Assembly (NCBI GenBank): GCA_910577675.1
Contig: CAJTOR010000014.1
Coordinates: 21,937-85,936 of the forward strand
DNA length: 64,000 nucleotides
Origin: an uncultured Lachnospiraceae bacterium
GTDB taxonomy: Bacteria > Bacillota > Clostridia > Lachnospirales > Lachnospiraceae
Reading direction: 5' to 3'
In this document: piece by piece, positions 26,626 to 35,485 of the stretch
How positions within the stretch are numbered: the first letter of the stretch is position 1
How the letters are laid out: the number at the start of each line of letters is the position of its first letter
Made by a program: the position numbers and the translations under genes
The notes under the pieces: generated by a model
What the model was told of the DNA's origin: nothing
What the model saw: only the letters and a program-made list of their open reading frames with translations
Database searches by the model: none

Positions 26626-29600
26626 ATGGGGCTTGGCAGGCAGTGGGAGGAGCGGCTCAAACTCTGGGATGGTGCGTTTGTTTCAAATCTGTATCAGAAG
26701 CTTGAAGGGGTGGAACTTGAAGGTTTTGTAACGATGGATCATATCCCTCTCTGTGAGGTGCGAAAACGGGAATTTTGGCCTTTTAAGGAGGGAAAGTGCT
26801 GGGGCAGGAAATGGGAGTACGGATGGTTTCGCTGCCGGATTATCCTGCCGGGGCAGGCGGCGGGGAGGCGGGTAATCTTAAAGCTTGGGGCGGCTTCTGA
26901 GATGCTTGTCTATGTGAATGGCAGGGAGGCAGGTTCCATTGACAGGCAGCATGATTTTGTGCAGCTAACCTCCGCCGGTGTTCCGGGCGAAAAATTTGAA
27001 GTCTATGCGGAAGGGTATGCGGGGCATGGACCAAGGCTTGAAAACGGCGGTATTTATCCGCCGGAGTCAATCCCAATCCCGCAGCCGCCCAAATTTCAGT
27101 GTGTGGTAAAAGAAAGCAGTTTCGGGATCTGGAACGAGGAAATGTTTCAGGCGTATGCGGATTACCACACATTGTATGAGCTGATGCGGGCATTGCCGGA
27201 AAATAGCCTGCGCAGGATGCAGGTTGTCTGCGCATTAAAGGAATTTACATACCTGGCGGATTTTGAACTGCCCGAGCCTTTGAGGACGGAAAGCGTTAAA
27301 AGTGCAAGGGCGGTGCTTGCTCCGCTGCTAGATAAGAAAAATGGTTCAAGTGCCCCGCTGTTTTCCGTTGTTGGGCAGTCCCATCTTGATCTGGCATGGC
27401 TTTGGACAAGGGAGGAAACGAAGCGGAAATCGGCGAGGACTTACGCAAACCAGCTTGCACTTATGGAGAGGTATAAAGAGTACCGCTTCCTGCTCTGTGA
27501 GCCGCCCATCCTTGAAAACCTGAAACAATATTATCCCGATTTGTATCTGCGGGTGAAAGAGAGGGTGCGGGAGGGGCGGTTTATCCCCGACGGCGCGATG
27601 TGGGTGGAAGGGGATGTCAACATGGCGGGTGGGGAGAGCCTGATACGGCAGTTTGTCTACGGGAAGCGCTGGTTTTATAAAGAATTCGGTGTGGACAGTC
27701 GGGTGGCGTGGATGCCTGACACCTTCGGTTTTACAGGTGCCCTCCCGCAGATAATGAAAGGATGCAGAGTTGATTTTTTTGCAACACAGAAGCTGTTGCG
27801 CGCAGACCCCGAGTGCGAGCCGTTTCCCTATAATCTGTTCTGGTGGGAAGGGATTGATGGCAGCAGGGTTCTGACACATATATTTAAGAAAAATAATGCA
27901 GCATTTTCGCCCGCCGATATGGTGGGGCGCTGGGAGAAGGACAGGAACCAGGAGGAAGAGATTTCGGGGATGCTATATCCGTTCGGTTACGGGGATGGAG
28001 GAGGCGGGCCTACTGAACTGATGCTTGAAATGCTCTGCCGCTGCGGTGACCTTGAGGGAGCTCCGAGGATGGTTGTTGAAGGACCTGGGGATTATTTTTC
28101 ACGCGCGCAAGAGCAGCCCGTGGAGAATGTATACTATGGGGAATTGTATCTGGCATGGCACCGGGGAACTTACACCGCGCAGGCGCTGATAAAGAAAAAA
28201 GTGCGGGAAGCGGAGGGCGCGCTGCGGCAGGCAGAATTTTTGGCGGGGCTTTGCAGGCTTTCTGGCAGGGAACCTGGGGATTTTTTAGAGGACATATCGG
28301 GCAGGGAAATTTCCGTGCGCGTAGAAGCTCTCTGGAAGGAACTTTTATTCTGCGAATTCCACGATATTCTGCCGGGAACCTCGATTAAACGGGTTAATGA
28401 GGAAGCAAAAGAAACTCTTTCTGCGGTGCGGCAGGAGGCATCTTTATTGGCGGACAAGCTGTTAAGCGCCCTGGCGGGTGAGGGGGCAGTATTTAATTCA
28501 CTGAGCTTTAAACGCAGATACAGGGGGGAATACCTGCCGCCATGCGGGTATATAAGGACGGGGCAATGCACGGGGCAGGAAGATGAGAAAAAAGCGCTGT
28601 CCGTAAGTGCGCTTTTTTCGGATGACAAAAAAAACGTTGTGGTGGAAAGCCCGTATTACCGCGCGAAGGTTGACTGCCTTGGCAGGATTTTAAGCCTGAC
28701 CGATAAGGAGAGCGGATATGAATATGCGGCGGGCGCACTTAATGAACTTTGTCTTTACAGGGATGTTAATGTGGATTACGATGCCTGGGAGCTTGGCAGA
28801 ATGTACGAGAAGGTTCCGGAGAAATTTTTGCAGGAAGGGACGCTTGCAATCCGCAGGGAGCGGGACGGGGTATATTTGGATATCGACCGGAGGGAAGCAA
28901 ATTTTACCTGGCAGCAGGAGATTGTTTTTGCAAGGGATGAGCGCAGAATCGAATTTCGCACAAAAGTGGACTGGAGAGAGAGGCATAAGATTTTGAAGGT
29001 ATCCTTCCCGACTGCGGTATATACAAGGGAGGCAATCGAGGAAATCCAGTTCGGATACCTGAAACGCCCAACCCACCGCTCGAGGCAGTACGAGCGTGAC
29101 CTTTATGAAACCTGCCATCACCGCTACGCAGTACTCTGCGATGGCAGGAATGGTTTTGCCCTGCTTAATAACTGCAAATACGGGATCTCCGCAAAGGACA
29201 GCACCCTGTCGCTGACACTTTTGCGCGCGCCCGTGATACCGGATATGGAGGCGGATCAGGGAGAACATGAGTTCACCTATGCGCTGTATTTGTTTCAGGG
29301 ACCATTTACCGGGAGCAATGTTGTGCGCGAGGCTTATGAATTAAACACGGAGGTGTTAGTATCCGGAAACTGTGGGCGGGATATTAAGGAAGCCGGGGCG
29401 TCAGTAAGCTACTTTTCTATAGATGAAAGTAATATTATACTGGAAACCTGCAAACCGGCACTGGATAGTGAAGATGCTGTTGTGCTGCGGCTTTATGAGT
29501 GTATGGGGGGAGCGGTAACCTGCGTTTTGTCCCTGCCCCCTGCGGTAAAAGAGGTATGGATATGTAATATGCTTGAGGAAAAGCAGGAGAAAGTGCCCTT

Positions 29601-29667
29601 GACAAATGGGAAAGTCAGGCTTTTCTTCCACTCGTTTGAAATCAGGACATTGATGCTTTTGGTGTAG
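26626..29667 (+). CDS. GH38 family alpha-mannosidase
   Basis: A retaining, zinc-dependent alpha-mannosidase of 1013 residues, close to the family norm. After a beta-rich N-terminal domain, the catalytic domain begins with GQSHLDLAWLW (His253 and Asp255 as metal ligands). The nucleophile is Asp365 in WMPDTFGFTGALPQ. EFHDILPGTSIKRV (about 575) supplies another metal His, and GYGDGGGGPTELMLE lies between. The long C-terminal beta-sandwich follows. It has no signal peptide, so it works on imported oligosaccharides. ATG 26626 is preceded by GGGGAGGGAAGG. It starts 31 bases after the GH105 fusion gene. Confidence 0.93.
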   Translation: MGLGRQWEERLKLWDGAFVSNLYQKLEGVELEGFVTMDHIPLCEVRKREFWPFKEGKCWGRKWEYGWFRCRIILPGQAAGRRVILKLGAASEMLVYVNGREAGSIDRQHDFVQLTSAGVPGEKFEVYAEGYAGHGPRLENGGIYPPESIPIPQPPKFQCVVKESSFGIWNEEMFQAYADYHTLYELMRALPENSLRRMQVVCALKEFTYLADFELPEPLRTESVKSARAVLAPLLDKKNGSSAPLFSVVGQSHLDLAWLWTREETKRKSARTYANQLALMERYKEYRFLLCEPPILENLKQYYPDLYLRVKERVREGRFIPDGAMWVEGDVNMAGGESLIRQFVYGKRWFYKEFGVDSRVAWMPDTFGFTGALPQIMKGCRVDFFATQKLLRADPECEPFPYNLFWWEGIDGSRVLTHIFKKNNAAFSPADMVGRWEKDRNQEEEISGMLYPFGYGDGGGGPTELMLEMLCRCGDLEGAPRMVVEGPGDYFSRAQEQPVENVYYGELYLAWHRGTYTAQALIKKKVREAEGALRQAEFLAGLCRLSGREPGDFLEDISGREISVRVEALWKELLFCEFHDILPGTSIKRVNEEAKETLSAVRQEASLLADKLLSALAGEGAVFNSLSFKRRYRGEYLPPCGYIRTGQCTGQEDEKKALSVSALFSDDKKNVVVESPYYRAKVDCLGRILSLTDKESGYEYAAGALNELCLYRDVNVDYDAWELGRMYEKVPEKFLQEGTLAIRRERDGVYLDIDRREANFTWQQEIVFARDERRIEFRTKVDWRERHKILKVSFPTAVYTREAIEEIQFGYLKRPTHRSRQYERDLYETCHHRYAVLCDGRNGFALLNNCKYGISAKDSTLSLTLLRAPVIPDMEADQGEHEFTYALYLFQGPFTGSNVVREAYELNTEVLVSGNCGRDIKEAGASVSYFSIDESNIILETCKPALDSEDAVVLRLYECMGGAVTCVLSLPPAVKEVWICNMLEEKQEKVPLTNGKVRLFFHSFEIRTLMLLV

Positions 29668-29833
29668 GAAGATGAGGGGGCAGCGGAGCGGAGTCCTTAT
29701 TTCTTTTGATTCTGTGGCAGCATCGGTTTTGCCTGCGGAGGGAAGTCGGGAGTGGATAGCCGGAAATACCATGCATCGGAAGTTTTTGCTGTCAGCATTG
29801 TAAGGATAGAATTTATGTGAGAGAGGGATGAAG

Positions 29834-31573
29834 ATGGAATCGCATTACAAAAAAATTGTTAAGGATACGGACAGGCGGGTTATTGCTTCCATGCAGCGTC
29901 AGATTATGGATGGGGGAAATGCCTGTTATGGAGGGTTTTGGGACGGGACGGGTATTGTGCAGGCGAAGTATGCCATTTATCAGGTGGCACCAATGATAGC
30001 GGCATACTGCTGCACGGACAGCGCATTTTACAGGAGCGGGGAGATCTTTGAGCGGATTATAGCGGGTCTTACATACATCCGGGGTGTCCAGCATGAAAAC
30101 GGGCTGTTTGATTATATTACCTGCAATTTTTTTTCCGCGCCGGACACGGCTTTCTGCCTGAAAAAACTGTTGCCGGTATATGAGTATCTGCGCGGGATGG
30201 GGGAGGAGGAAATTTCCCCGGCGGAGAAAGTTTCTTGGATAGGGAAGATTACTACCGAGGAAATTTCCCCGGCGGAGAAAGTTTCTTGGATAGGAAAGAT
30301 TACTACCGGGGAAATGGAAATCCTGCGCCGCCTTGAGGAAATAATAAAAGATGGCGCAGACGGTATGCTTGCGGGCGGTTTCCACACGCCAAACCACCGC
30401 TGGGCGATCGCGTCAATCCTGATGGCGTGCAGCAAATATTTTGGCAGCAGGAAGATGGAGGAGGCAGCTAACACATATTTAAAAGAGGGCATTGACTGCA
30501 ATGAGGACGGTGAATTTTCCGAGAAATCCGCCGGGAATTACAACCGGATTAACAACGATGCAATGATTTTGCTATCGCAGGTTACGGGGGATACCACCTA
30601 TGAGCAGCATGTTTTGCGCAATCTTCGCATGATGCTTACCTATATCGAGCCGGACGGCAGTATATTTACGGCGAATTCCACACGTTTTGACAAGGATTTG
30701 CTGGTCTACCCGACGGATTACTATATGGAATACCTGAGAATGGGACAAAAATATAATATCCCGGAATTTCTTGCAATGTGCAATTTTATTTTTGACCTGG
30801 CAGGGGAGAAGAATCTTGCCGCGCCGGACTGCCTGATCTGGTTTATGCTCTGCCCGCAGTATCGGAACCTTGAATTTGGGGAGAGTTATGATTTCGGAAA
30901 TTTCCATGCATTTTACAGGGATTCGGGTATTGTGCGGGGCAGAAACGGGCGATTTACCTATACTGTGATGAGCGGAAAGTCGAATTTTTTCTATCTCCAC
31001 AGCGGGACGATAAAGCTGGAGGTAAAGGTGTGCGGAAGCTTCTGTGAACACAGGGCGTTTAAGGCGGATAATATTGAGCAGCTTCCGGGAGGGGGGTACC
31101 ATCTGAATCAGGTGATGAGGGGATGGTATTACCTGCCGTTTGAAGATGCACCGGAAACAAGTGACTGGTGGAAGATGAACCAGGCAGCCCGCCCTAAAAA
31201 ATATGGACCCAATATGCAGATTGATGTGTGGGTGCAAGAGGTGAAGGGCGGGGTGGATATCCGGGTTAAAACCTCAGGGGTTGAGGGTGCGCCATGGCGG
31301 ATTGAACTGGCATTTTTTGGCGTTAATTTCCTAACAAGCCGCCAGATTGACATGCCGCTTACCGGCAGCGAGGTGCTGGTGGTAAAGGAGGGGGAAGTTG
31401 AGGTGGCAAACGGCTTCGATACCCTTTTGATAGAGCCATGTTTCGGAAAGCATCATTTTATAGAGGGAAAGGAAGACAGCGAGAAAAAGACACAGGGGGC
31501 GTTTACATTGTATCTGACGGATTACACAGCGTTTGACCGGGAAATCCATATACGGAATAAATTAGGTTTGTAG
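29834..31573 (+). CDS. Unrecognised protein, toroid plus beta-sandwich-like, possible lyase or hydrolase
   Basis: 579 residues, not assigned to a family. The first about 330 residues are helical with aromatic and His-rich loops (GGFHTPNHRW, NYNRINNDAMILL, YPTDYYMEY), as in (alpha/alpha)6 toroid enzymes. The rest is beta-rich (FTYTVMSGKSNFFYLHSG onward), a layout seen in heparinase-II/III-like lyases and related hydrolases. No signal peptide. The start is ATG 29834, since GAGAGGG then has a 6-base spacing; the ATG at 29828 directly abuts that sequence. It contains a 17-residue tandem duplication (30206-30307). The gene lies 166 bases after the mannosidase and most likely belongs to the same catabolic route. 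Confidence 0.75.
   Translation: MESHYKKIVKDTDRRVIASMQRQIMDGGNACYGGFWDGTGIVQAKYAIYQVAPMIAAYCCTDSAFYRSGEIFERIIAGLTYIRGVQHENGLFDYITCNFFSAPDTAFCLKKLLPVYEYLRGMGEEEISPAEKVSWIGKITTEEISPAEKVSWIGKITTGEMEILRRLEEIIKDGADGMLAGGFHTPNHRWAIASILMACSKYFGSRKMEEAANTYLKEGIDCNEDGEFSEKSAGNYNRINNDAMILLSQVTGDTTYEQHVLRNLRMMLTYIEPDGSIFTANSTRFDKDLLVYPTDYYMEYLRMGQKYNIPEFLAMCNFIFDLAGEKNLAAPDCLIWFMLCPQYRNLEFGESYDFGNFHAFYRDSGIVRGRNGRFTYTVMSGKSNFFYLHSGTIKLEVKVCGSFCEHRAFKADNIEQLPGGGYHLNQVMRGWYYLPFEDAPETSDWWKMNQAARPKKYGPNMQIDVWVQEVKGGVDIRVKTSGVEGAPWRIELAFFGVNFLTSRQIDMPLTGSEVLVVKEGEVEVANGFDTLLIEPCFGKHHFIEGKEDSEKKTQGAFTLYLTDYTAFDREIHIRNKLGL
30206..30307 (+). repeat. 51-bp in-frame tandem duplication inside the 29834-31573 gene
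   Basis: Two adjacent 51-base copies (30206-30256, 30257-30307) differ at a single base. They encode two copies of EEISPAEKVSWIGKITT. The near identity indicates recent origin. The sequence after the second copy (GGGGAAATGG) weakly resembles the unit start. Confidence 0.95.
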
Positions 31574-31620
31574 CGGATTGGACTGTTTTTTGAAACTTTC
31601 CCCAGGTATTTAAATTTTGA

Positions 31621-31649
31621 TTGACACGCCAAAAAACCATAACTATAAT
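31621..31649 (+). promoter_or_regulatory. Consensus SigA promoter of the aminotransferase gene
   Basis: TTGACA (31621-31626), 17 bases, TATAAT (31644-31649): a full match to consensus in both boxes and spacing. Expression should be high and constitutive unless a repressor acts. The leader is about 55 bases. Confidence 0.88.
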
Positions 31650-31710
31650 ATATCTATTGGAAGCATAAAATCTGAATGGATGAAAACAAAGAGCGAAGGG
31701 AGAGCATACT

Positions 31711-32994
31711 ATGAAAGCCTACAAGGACATGAGCCGGGATGAACTCTTATCCTTAAAAGCAAGCCTTTTAGAACAGTATAAGACCGAGGAGGCAAAGGGG
31801 TTATCCCTCAATATGGCGCGGGGCAAGCCAGGCGCGACGCAGCTTGCAATTTCCATGCCGCTGTTAGATGAGATCAATTCGAAATCCGATATGACAACCC
31901 TGCTTGGGAATGACACCAGGAATTACGGCGACTGGGACGGAATCGGAGAGTGCAGGCAGCTTATGGCGGACATGATGGAGGTTAAAAAAGCCAATGTCGT
32001 TGTGTGCGGGAATTCCAGCCTGAATATTATGTACGATACAGTTGTGCGCTCAATGGTGATGGGGGTCAATGGCTTAACACCATGGTGCAAGCTGGATAAG
32101 GTGAAGTTTTTGTGCCCGGTACCCGGTTATGACAGGCATTTTAAGATAACGGAAACTTTCGGGATTGAGATGATTCCGGTGCCGCTTGGCGAGGACGGAC
32201 CGGATATGGATATGGTCGAGGAGTACGTAAGCGGCGACGATGCCGTAAAAGGGATATGGTGTGTACCAAAATATTCCAACCCGACGGGCATTACTTATTC
32301 GGATGAGGTCGTGCGGCGTTTTGCCAATTTAAAACCGGCGGCGGCTGATTTCCGTATTTTCTGGGATAACGCATACTGTATCCACCATCTCTATGACGAT
32401 ATGAAAGATAAGATCCCGAACATACTTGAGGAATGTGAAAAAGCGGGCAACCCGGATATGGTATATGTTTTTGCATCCACCTCAAAGATCAGTTTCCCGG
32501 GTTCCGGTGTATCCGCTGTTGCAACTTCACTTGCAAATATGGAATATATCAAAAAATTTATGACAACGCAGATTATTGGACACGATAAGATCAACCAGTT
32601 AAGGCATGCGCGTTTCTTTAAAAATATTGACGGGCTGAATGCACATATGAAAAAACATGCGGATCTGATGCGCCCGAAATTTGAGGCGGTACTTACCGTT
32701 TTGGACAGGGAGCTTGCGGGGCTTGAAATCGGGACTTGGACAAGGCCGCGGGGCGGGTATTTTATTTCCTTTGATTCAATGCCTGGCTGCGCGAAGGCGA
32801 TAGTGGCAAAATGCAGGGATTTAGGGCTTGTCCTGACCGGTGCGGGTGCAACCTACCCATATGGCAGGGATCCGAAAGATTCGAATATCCGCATTGCGCC
32901 GTCCTTCCCGACACCGGAGGAGATGTTTGAGGCGGCGGGGATGTTCGCACTCTGTGTGAAGATAGTTTCTGTTGAGAAATTGTTGGGTCAATAA
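31711..32994 (+). CDS. PLP-dependent aminotransferase, aspartate aminotransferase type (PF12897-like)
   Basis: A 427-residue fold-type I aminotransferase. Landmarks are LNMARGKPGATQL near residue 33, NYGDWDGIGECRQLMA (about 72), CPVPGYDRHF (about 136), CVPKYSNPTGITYS (about 188), FWDNAYCIHHL and the PLP lysine in FASTSKISFPGSGVSA (about 260). The segments PGYDRHF and GRDPKDSNIRIAPSFP match the class I subgroup that includes actinobacterial aspartate aminotransferases. It probably links aspartate and glutamate to oxaloacetate and 2-oxoglutarate. The SD is GAAGGGAGAG. Specificity is inferred from family only. Confidence 0.88.
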   Translation: MKAYKDMSRDELLSLKASLLEQYKTEEAKGLSLNMARGKPGATQLAISMPLLDEINSKSDMTTLLGNDTRNYGDWDGIGECRQLMADMMEVKKANVVVCGNSSLNIMYDTVVRSMVMGVNGLTPWCKLDKVKFLCPVPGYDRHFKITETFGIEMIPVPLGEDGPDMDMVEEYVSGDDAVKGIWCVPKYSNPTGITYSDEVVRRFANLKPAAADFRIFWDNAYCIHHLYDDMKDKIPNILEECEKAGNPDMVYVFASTSKISFPGSGVSAVATSLANMEYIKKFMTTQIIGHDKINQLRHARFFKNIDGLNAHMKKHADLMRPKFEAVLTVLDRELAGLEIGTWTRPRGGYFISFDSMPGCAKAIVAKCRDLGLVLTGAGATYPYGRDPKDSNIRIAPSFPTPEEMFEAAGMFALCVKIVSVEKLLGQ

Positions 32995-33095
32995 TATATT
33001 GTAAATTGAAATTGAAATTGATGGTGCCACCCAAGGTCGGCTGGAGCTTGATTTTGCAGCAGATTTAAAAATGCAATGGGGAAGGAGGAAAGAAT

Positions 33096-33353
33096 ATGCC
33101 ATTGATTAACAAGATTATGAAAAAGCTTCCCCGCAAGCAGGTGCTTCCGGGCGAGCTTGAGGCGGCACGCCGGTTTAAGGAGCCGTTAGTAGTACCACGG
33201 CAGCAGCTTTCGGAGGATGGGAAGGATGAGAGCGGGGAATATCCGATTTTAGAGAGGGAGATACTTCCCGAGCGAATTATCTGTCCTGACTGTGGGGGAA
33301 TAACACTAGAGGGACTGGACTTTTGTGATAAATGTGGGGGGGAGTTGCGGTGA
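33096..33353 (+). CDS. Small protein with C-terminal zinc ribbon, 85 aa
   Basis: I do not recognise the family. The first about 60 residues are basic, then acidic (LPRKQVLPGELEAARRFKEP, then SEDGKDESGEYP). The last 25 hold CPDCGG...FCDKCGGEL, two CxxC pairs 13 residues apart that form a zinc ribbon. The ribosome binding site GGAAGGAGGAA is excellent. It lies 101 bases after the aminotransferase on the same strand and may be transcribed with it. A promoter for the chemoreceptor follows at 33411. Confidence 0.8.
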   Translation: MPLINKIMKKLPRKQVLPGELEAARRFKEPLVVPRQQLSEDGKDESGEYPILEREILPERIICPDCGGITLEGLDFCDKCGGELR

Positions 33354-33410
33354 AGGTTATGCGCCGGGAATATTGTTTGATAGTATTTCAAAATCGATTT
33401 GTTTACAGTA

Positions 33411-33438
33411 TTGACTATTTGAAAAAAAGAGTTATAAT
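33411..33438 (+). promoter_or_regulatory. Strong promoter of the chemoreceptor gene
   Basis: TTGACT (33411-33416), 16 bases, TATAAT (33433-33438). The expected start near 33445 leaves a leader of about 160 bases. Confidence 0.8.
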
Positions 33439-33444
33439 AAAACT

Positions 33445-33607
33445 TGGATAATATTATTGATTCCAAATGTTCAGGAACTGTTTCTACGAGATTGAGAAAA
33501 ATTACTCCTGCTAGTTGAGATTATACATATATTTCTGGGATAAAATTTCTAAAACCGTCATGGGCAGGGAACCTGCTTTGGAGCAAGCAGAGAGGAGTAA
33601 CTTATTT
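33445..33607 (+). promoter_or_regulatory. Structured 5' leader of the chemoreceptor mRNA, possible riboswitch or RNA thermosensor
   Basis: The leader holds TTACTCCT (33502-33509), exactly complementary to the Shine-Dalgarno region AGGAGTAA (33593-33600). Closer to the start codon, GCAGG-GAA-CCTGC (33564-33576) and CTGCTT-AAGCAG (33573-33590) are mutually exclusive hairpins, since both use 33573-33576. ATAAT (33448-33452) can close on ATTAT (33520-33524). No known riboswitch class fits: GTTTCTAC at 33479-33486 resembles a purine-riboswitch joint, but the loop-loop and GACTA parts are missing. Confidence 0.5.
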
Positions 33608-35302
33608 ATGGAAAAGAAGGGTAGTATTGAAAAAAAGCTCACTCACTCATTCTTTAATGTAGCATCTATTGCTGCGGGGGCGGCGGTCTTGGGGTTGATC
33701 GCATTGATTTTCCTTTCAATGAGGTATTCGTATGCACTGACCAATTTCGGTTTTGCACAGGGGGATATCGGGCGGGCTATGTTTGAATTCGCGGATATCC
33801 GCTCATCGCTGCGCGCGGCAATCGGCTATGATAACGAGGACGCGATCGCTTCCGTTGTGCAGATGCATGATGAGTTGAAGGTTGCGTTTGAGAGGGATTT
33901 TGCCAAGGTCGAGGACACCATTGTGTCGGAGGACGGAAGGGAAGCCTACGATGCGATAAAGCAGGAGTTAAAGGCGTACTGGGAGCTTGACGATAAGATT
34001 TTGAGGCTGGGAGCCACGACCGACAGGGAGTATTGTAAACTGGCGCAGGATCTTGCGCTGACGGAGCTGGCTCCGGTATATCAGGGCATTTATGATAAAC
34101 TCGAAAACCTGCTTGATGTGAAAGTGGAGCAGGGGAATAAGATATCCCTGACACTTAGGATTGTATGTATTATTACAGGTTTTGTGGTTGCGGGTGCGAT
34201 TATCGGGGCGATGTATTTGTCCGCAAGGATTGGAAAGCGGATTGCACAGAGGCTTACCAGTCCGTTAAAGCAATTGGGGGAACGTCTTAAAACATTTTCA
34301 GGCGGGGATTTGACCACGCCGTTCCCGGTAATCAGCACGGGGGATGAAATCGAGGATATGAATAAGGATGCCGTCGAGATGGCGGATCAACTCAATGTGA
34401 TTATCCACGATGTCGGTGAGGTGCTTGGGGAAATGTCCAGGGGGAATTATGCGGTTCGGTCAAGGGCGAGCGGACGCTATACCGGGGATTTTAAAAAGTT
34501 GTTTGAGTCCATGAGGGGTATGAGGGATCAGATGAAGGAAACCCTGCTTTCCATCGGGGAGGCATCAAGCCATGTATCCTGCGGTTCGGGCGACCTTGCA
34601 AAAGCCTCCCAGAGCCTTGCTGAGGGCGCAACGGAGCAGGCTGGTGCGGTGGAGGAGCTGCAGGCGACCATCGCAAATATTACGGCTACAATGGAGAAGA
34701 GTGCGCAGAGTGCAGAGGATTCCTATGCGAAGGCACAGCACTATGCCGATGCGGCGGATAACAGCCGCGAGGAGATGAACAATATGATGACTGCGATGGG
34801 GCGGATTAACGAGGCTTCCGCAAGGATTGGGGATATTATATCAAAGATCGAAACCATCGCAGCACAGACCAATCTTTTGTCGCTGAATGCTTCCATTGAG
34901 GCTGCCCGCGCAGGCGATTCCGGCCGTGGATTTGCTGTTGTGGCGGATCAGATCCGCGAGCTGGCGAACCAGAGCGCTAAGGCTGCGATTGATACAAGGG
35001 AATTGATTGAGGGTTCGATTAAGGAAGTTGCCGAGGGCAACAATTCCGCTGAGCGCGCAGCACATTCCATTAAATCCGTTGTGGATGGAATCAAGGAGAT
35101 TGCAGAGTTTTCCAGGGAATTAAAGAATATGGTGGAAGACCAGACCGAGGCGATACGCCAGGCGGAAGTGGGCGTGGAGCAGATTTCCGAGGTCGTGCAG
35201 GTCAATGCGGCGACCGCGCAGGAATCTTCTGCAACAAGCGAGGAACTTTCTGCCCAAGCCATTGTCCTTGATGAACTGGTTGGGAAGTTTGTATTACAAT
35301 AG
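33608..35302 (+). CDS. Methyl-accepting chemotaxis protein
   Basis: Membrane chemoreceptor of 564 residues from the ATG at 33608 (GAGAGGAGTAAC upstream); the longer open frame merely reads through the leader. TM1 spans about residues 18-40. A four-helix-bundle ligand domain follows (about 45-180), then TM2 (about 186-208), HAMP (about 210-265) and the long cytoplasmic coiled coil. The hairpin tip is TIAAQTNLLSLNASIEAARAGDSGRGFAVVADQIRELA, in two segments. The C-terminus ends in a short FVLQ without a CheR-binding pentapeptide. No chemotaxis genes adjoin, so it is an orphan receptor. Ligand unknown. Confidence 0.93.
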   Translation: MEKKGSIEKKLTHSFFNVASIAAGAAVLGLIALIFLSMRYSYALTNFGFAQGDIGRAMFEFADIRSSLRAAIGYDNEDAIASVVQMHDELKVAFERDFAKVEDTIVSEDGREAYDAIKQELKAYWELDDKILRLGATTDREYCKLAQDLALTELAPVYQGIYDKLENLLDVKVEQGNKISLTLRIVCIITGFVVAGAIIGAMYLSARIGKRIAQRLTSPLKQLGERLKTFSGGDLTTPFPVISTGDEIEDMNKDAVEMADQLNVIIHDVGEVLGEMSRGNYAVRSRASGRYTGDFKKLFESMRGMRDQMKETLLSIGEASSHVSCGSGDLAKASQSLAEGATEQAGAVEELQATIANITATMEKSAQSAEDSYAKAQHYADAADNSREEMNNMMTAMGRINEASARIGDIISKIETIAAQTNLLSLNASIEAARAGDSGRGFAVVADQIRELANQSAKAAIDTRELIEGSIKEVAEGNNSAERAAHSIKSVVDGIKEIAEFSRELKNMVEDQTEAIRQAEVGVEQISEVVQVNAATAQESSATSEELSAQAIVLDELVGKFVLQ

Positions 35303-35362
35303 CAATTAACTGCCCGGGGTAAAGCCGTTAGCGGGGCAGATATGAAAGCGTTTTGCGGGTTT

Positions 35363-35407
35363 ACCCCCGGCAGGTTTGTATTGGCAGGCCTGTCCGGGGG
35401 TATTTTC
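35363..35407 (+). terminator. Rho-independent terminator after the chemoreceptor gene
   Basis: ACCCCCGG-CAGG (35363-35374) pairs with CCTG-T-CCGGGGGT (35389-35401), and ATTTT follows. Strong stem, with one bulged base. Confidence 0.85.
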
Positions 35408-35422
35408 TGTATATCCGGTCAT

Positions 35423-35451
35423 TTGACAAGCTTTGGGATTTCTGTTATGAT
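35423..35451 (+). promoter_or_regulatory. SigA promoter of the cytidylate-kinase-like/hisC pair
   Basis: TTGACA (35423-35428), 17 bases, TATGAT (35446-35451). Leader of about 28 bases before ATG 35486, preceded by TGGAGGTGAAGC. Confidence 0.82.
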
Positions 35452-35485
35452 GTTTTTTTAGAAAGTCTTTAACTGGAGGTGAAGC

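Noticed and set aside
33445..33530. Purine riboswitch upstream of the chemoreceptor gene
   Set aside because: Only GTTTCTAC and an approximate three-way layout match. The kissing-loop bases and the GACTA joint are absent, and the would-be P2 and P3 stems are only 3-4 bp.
33515..33607. Longer N-terminus for the chemoreceptor
   Set aside because: It would translate the leader hairpins and place 31 polar residues before the normal start of a cytoplasmic N-tail. GAGAGGAG precedes 33608.
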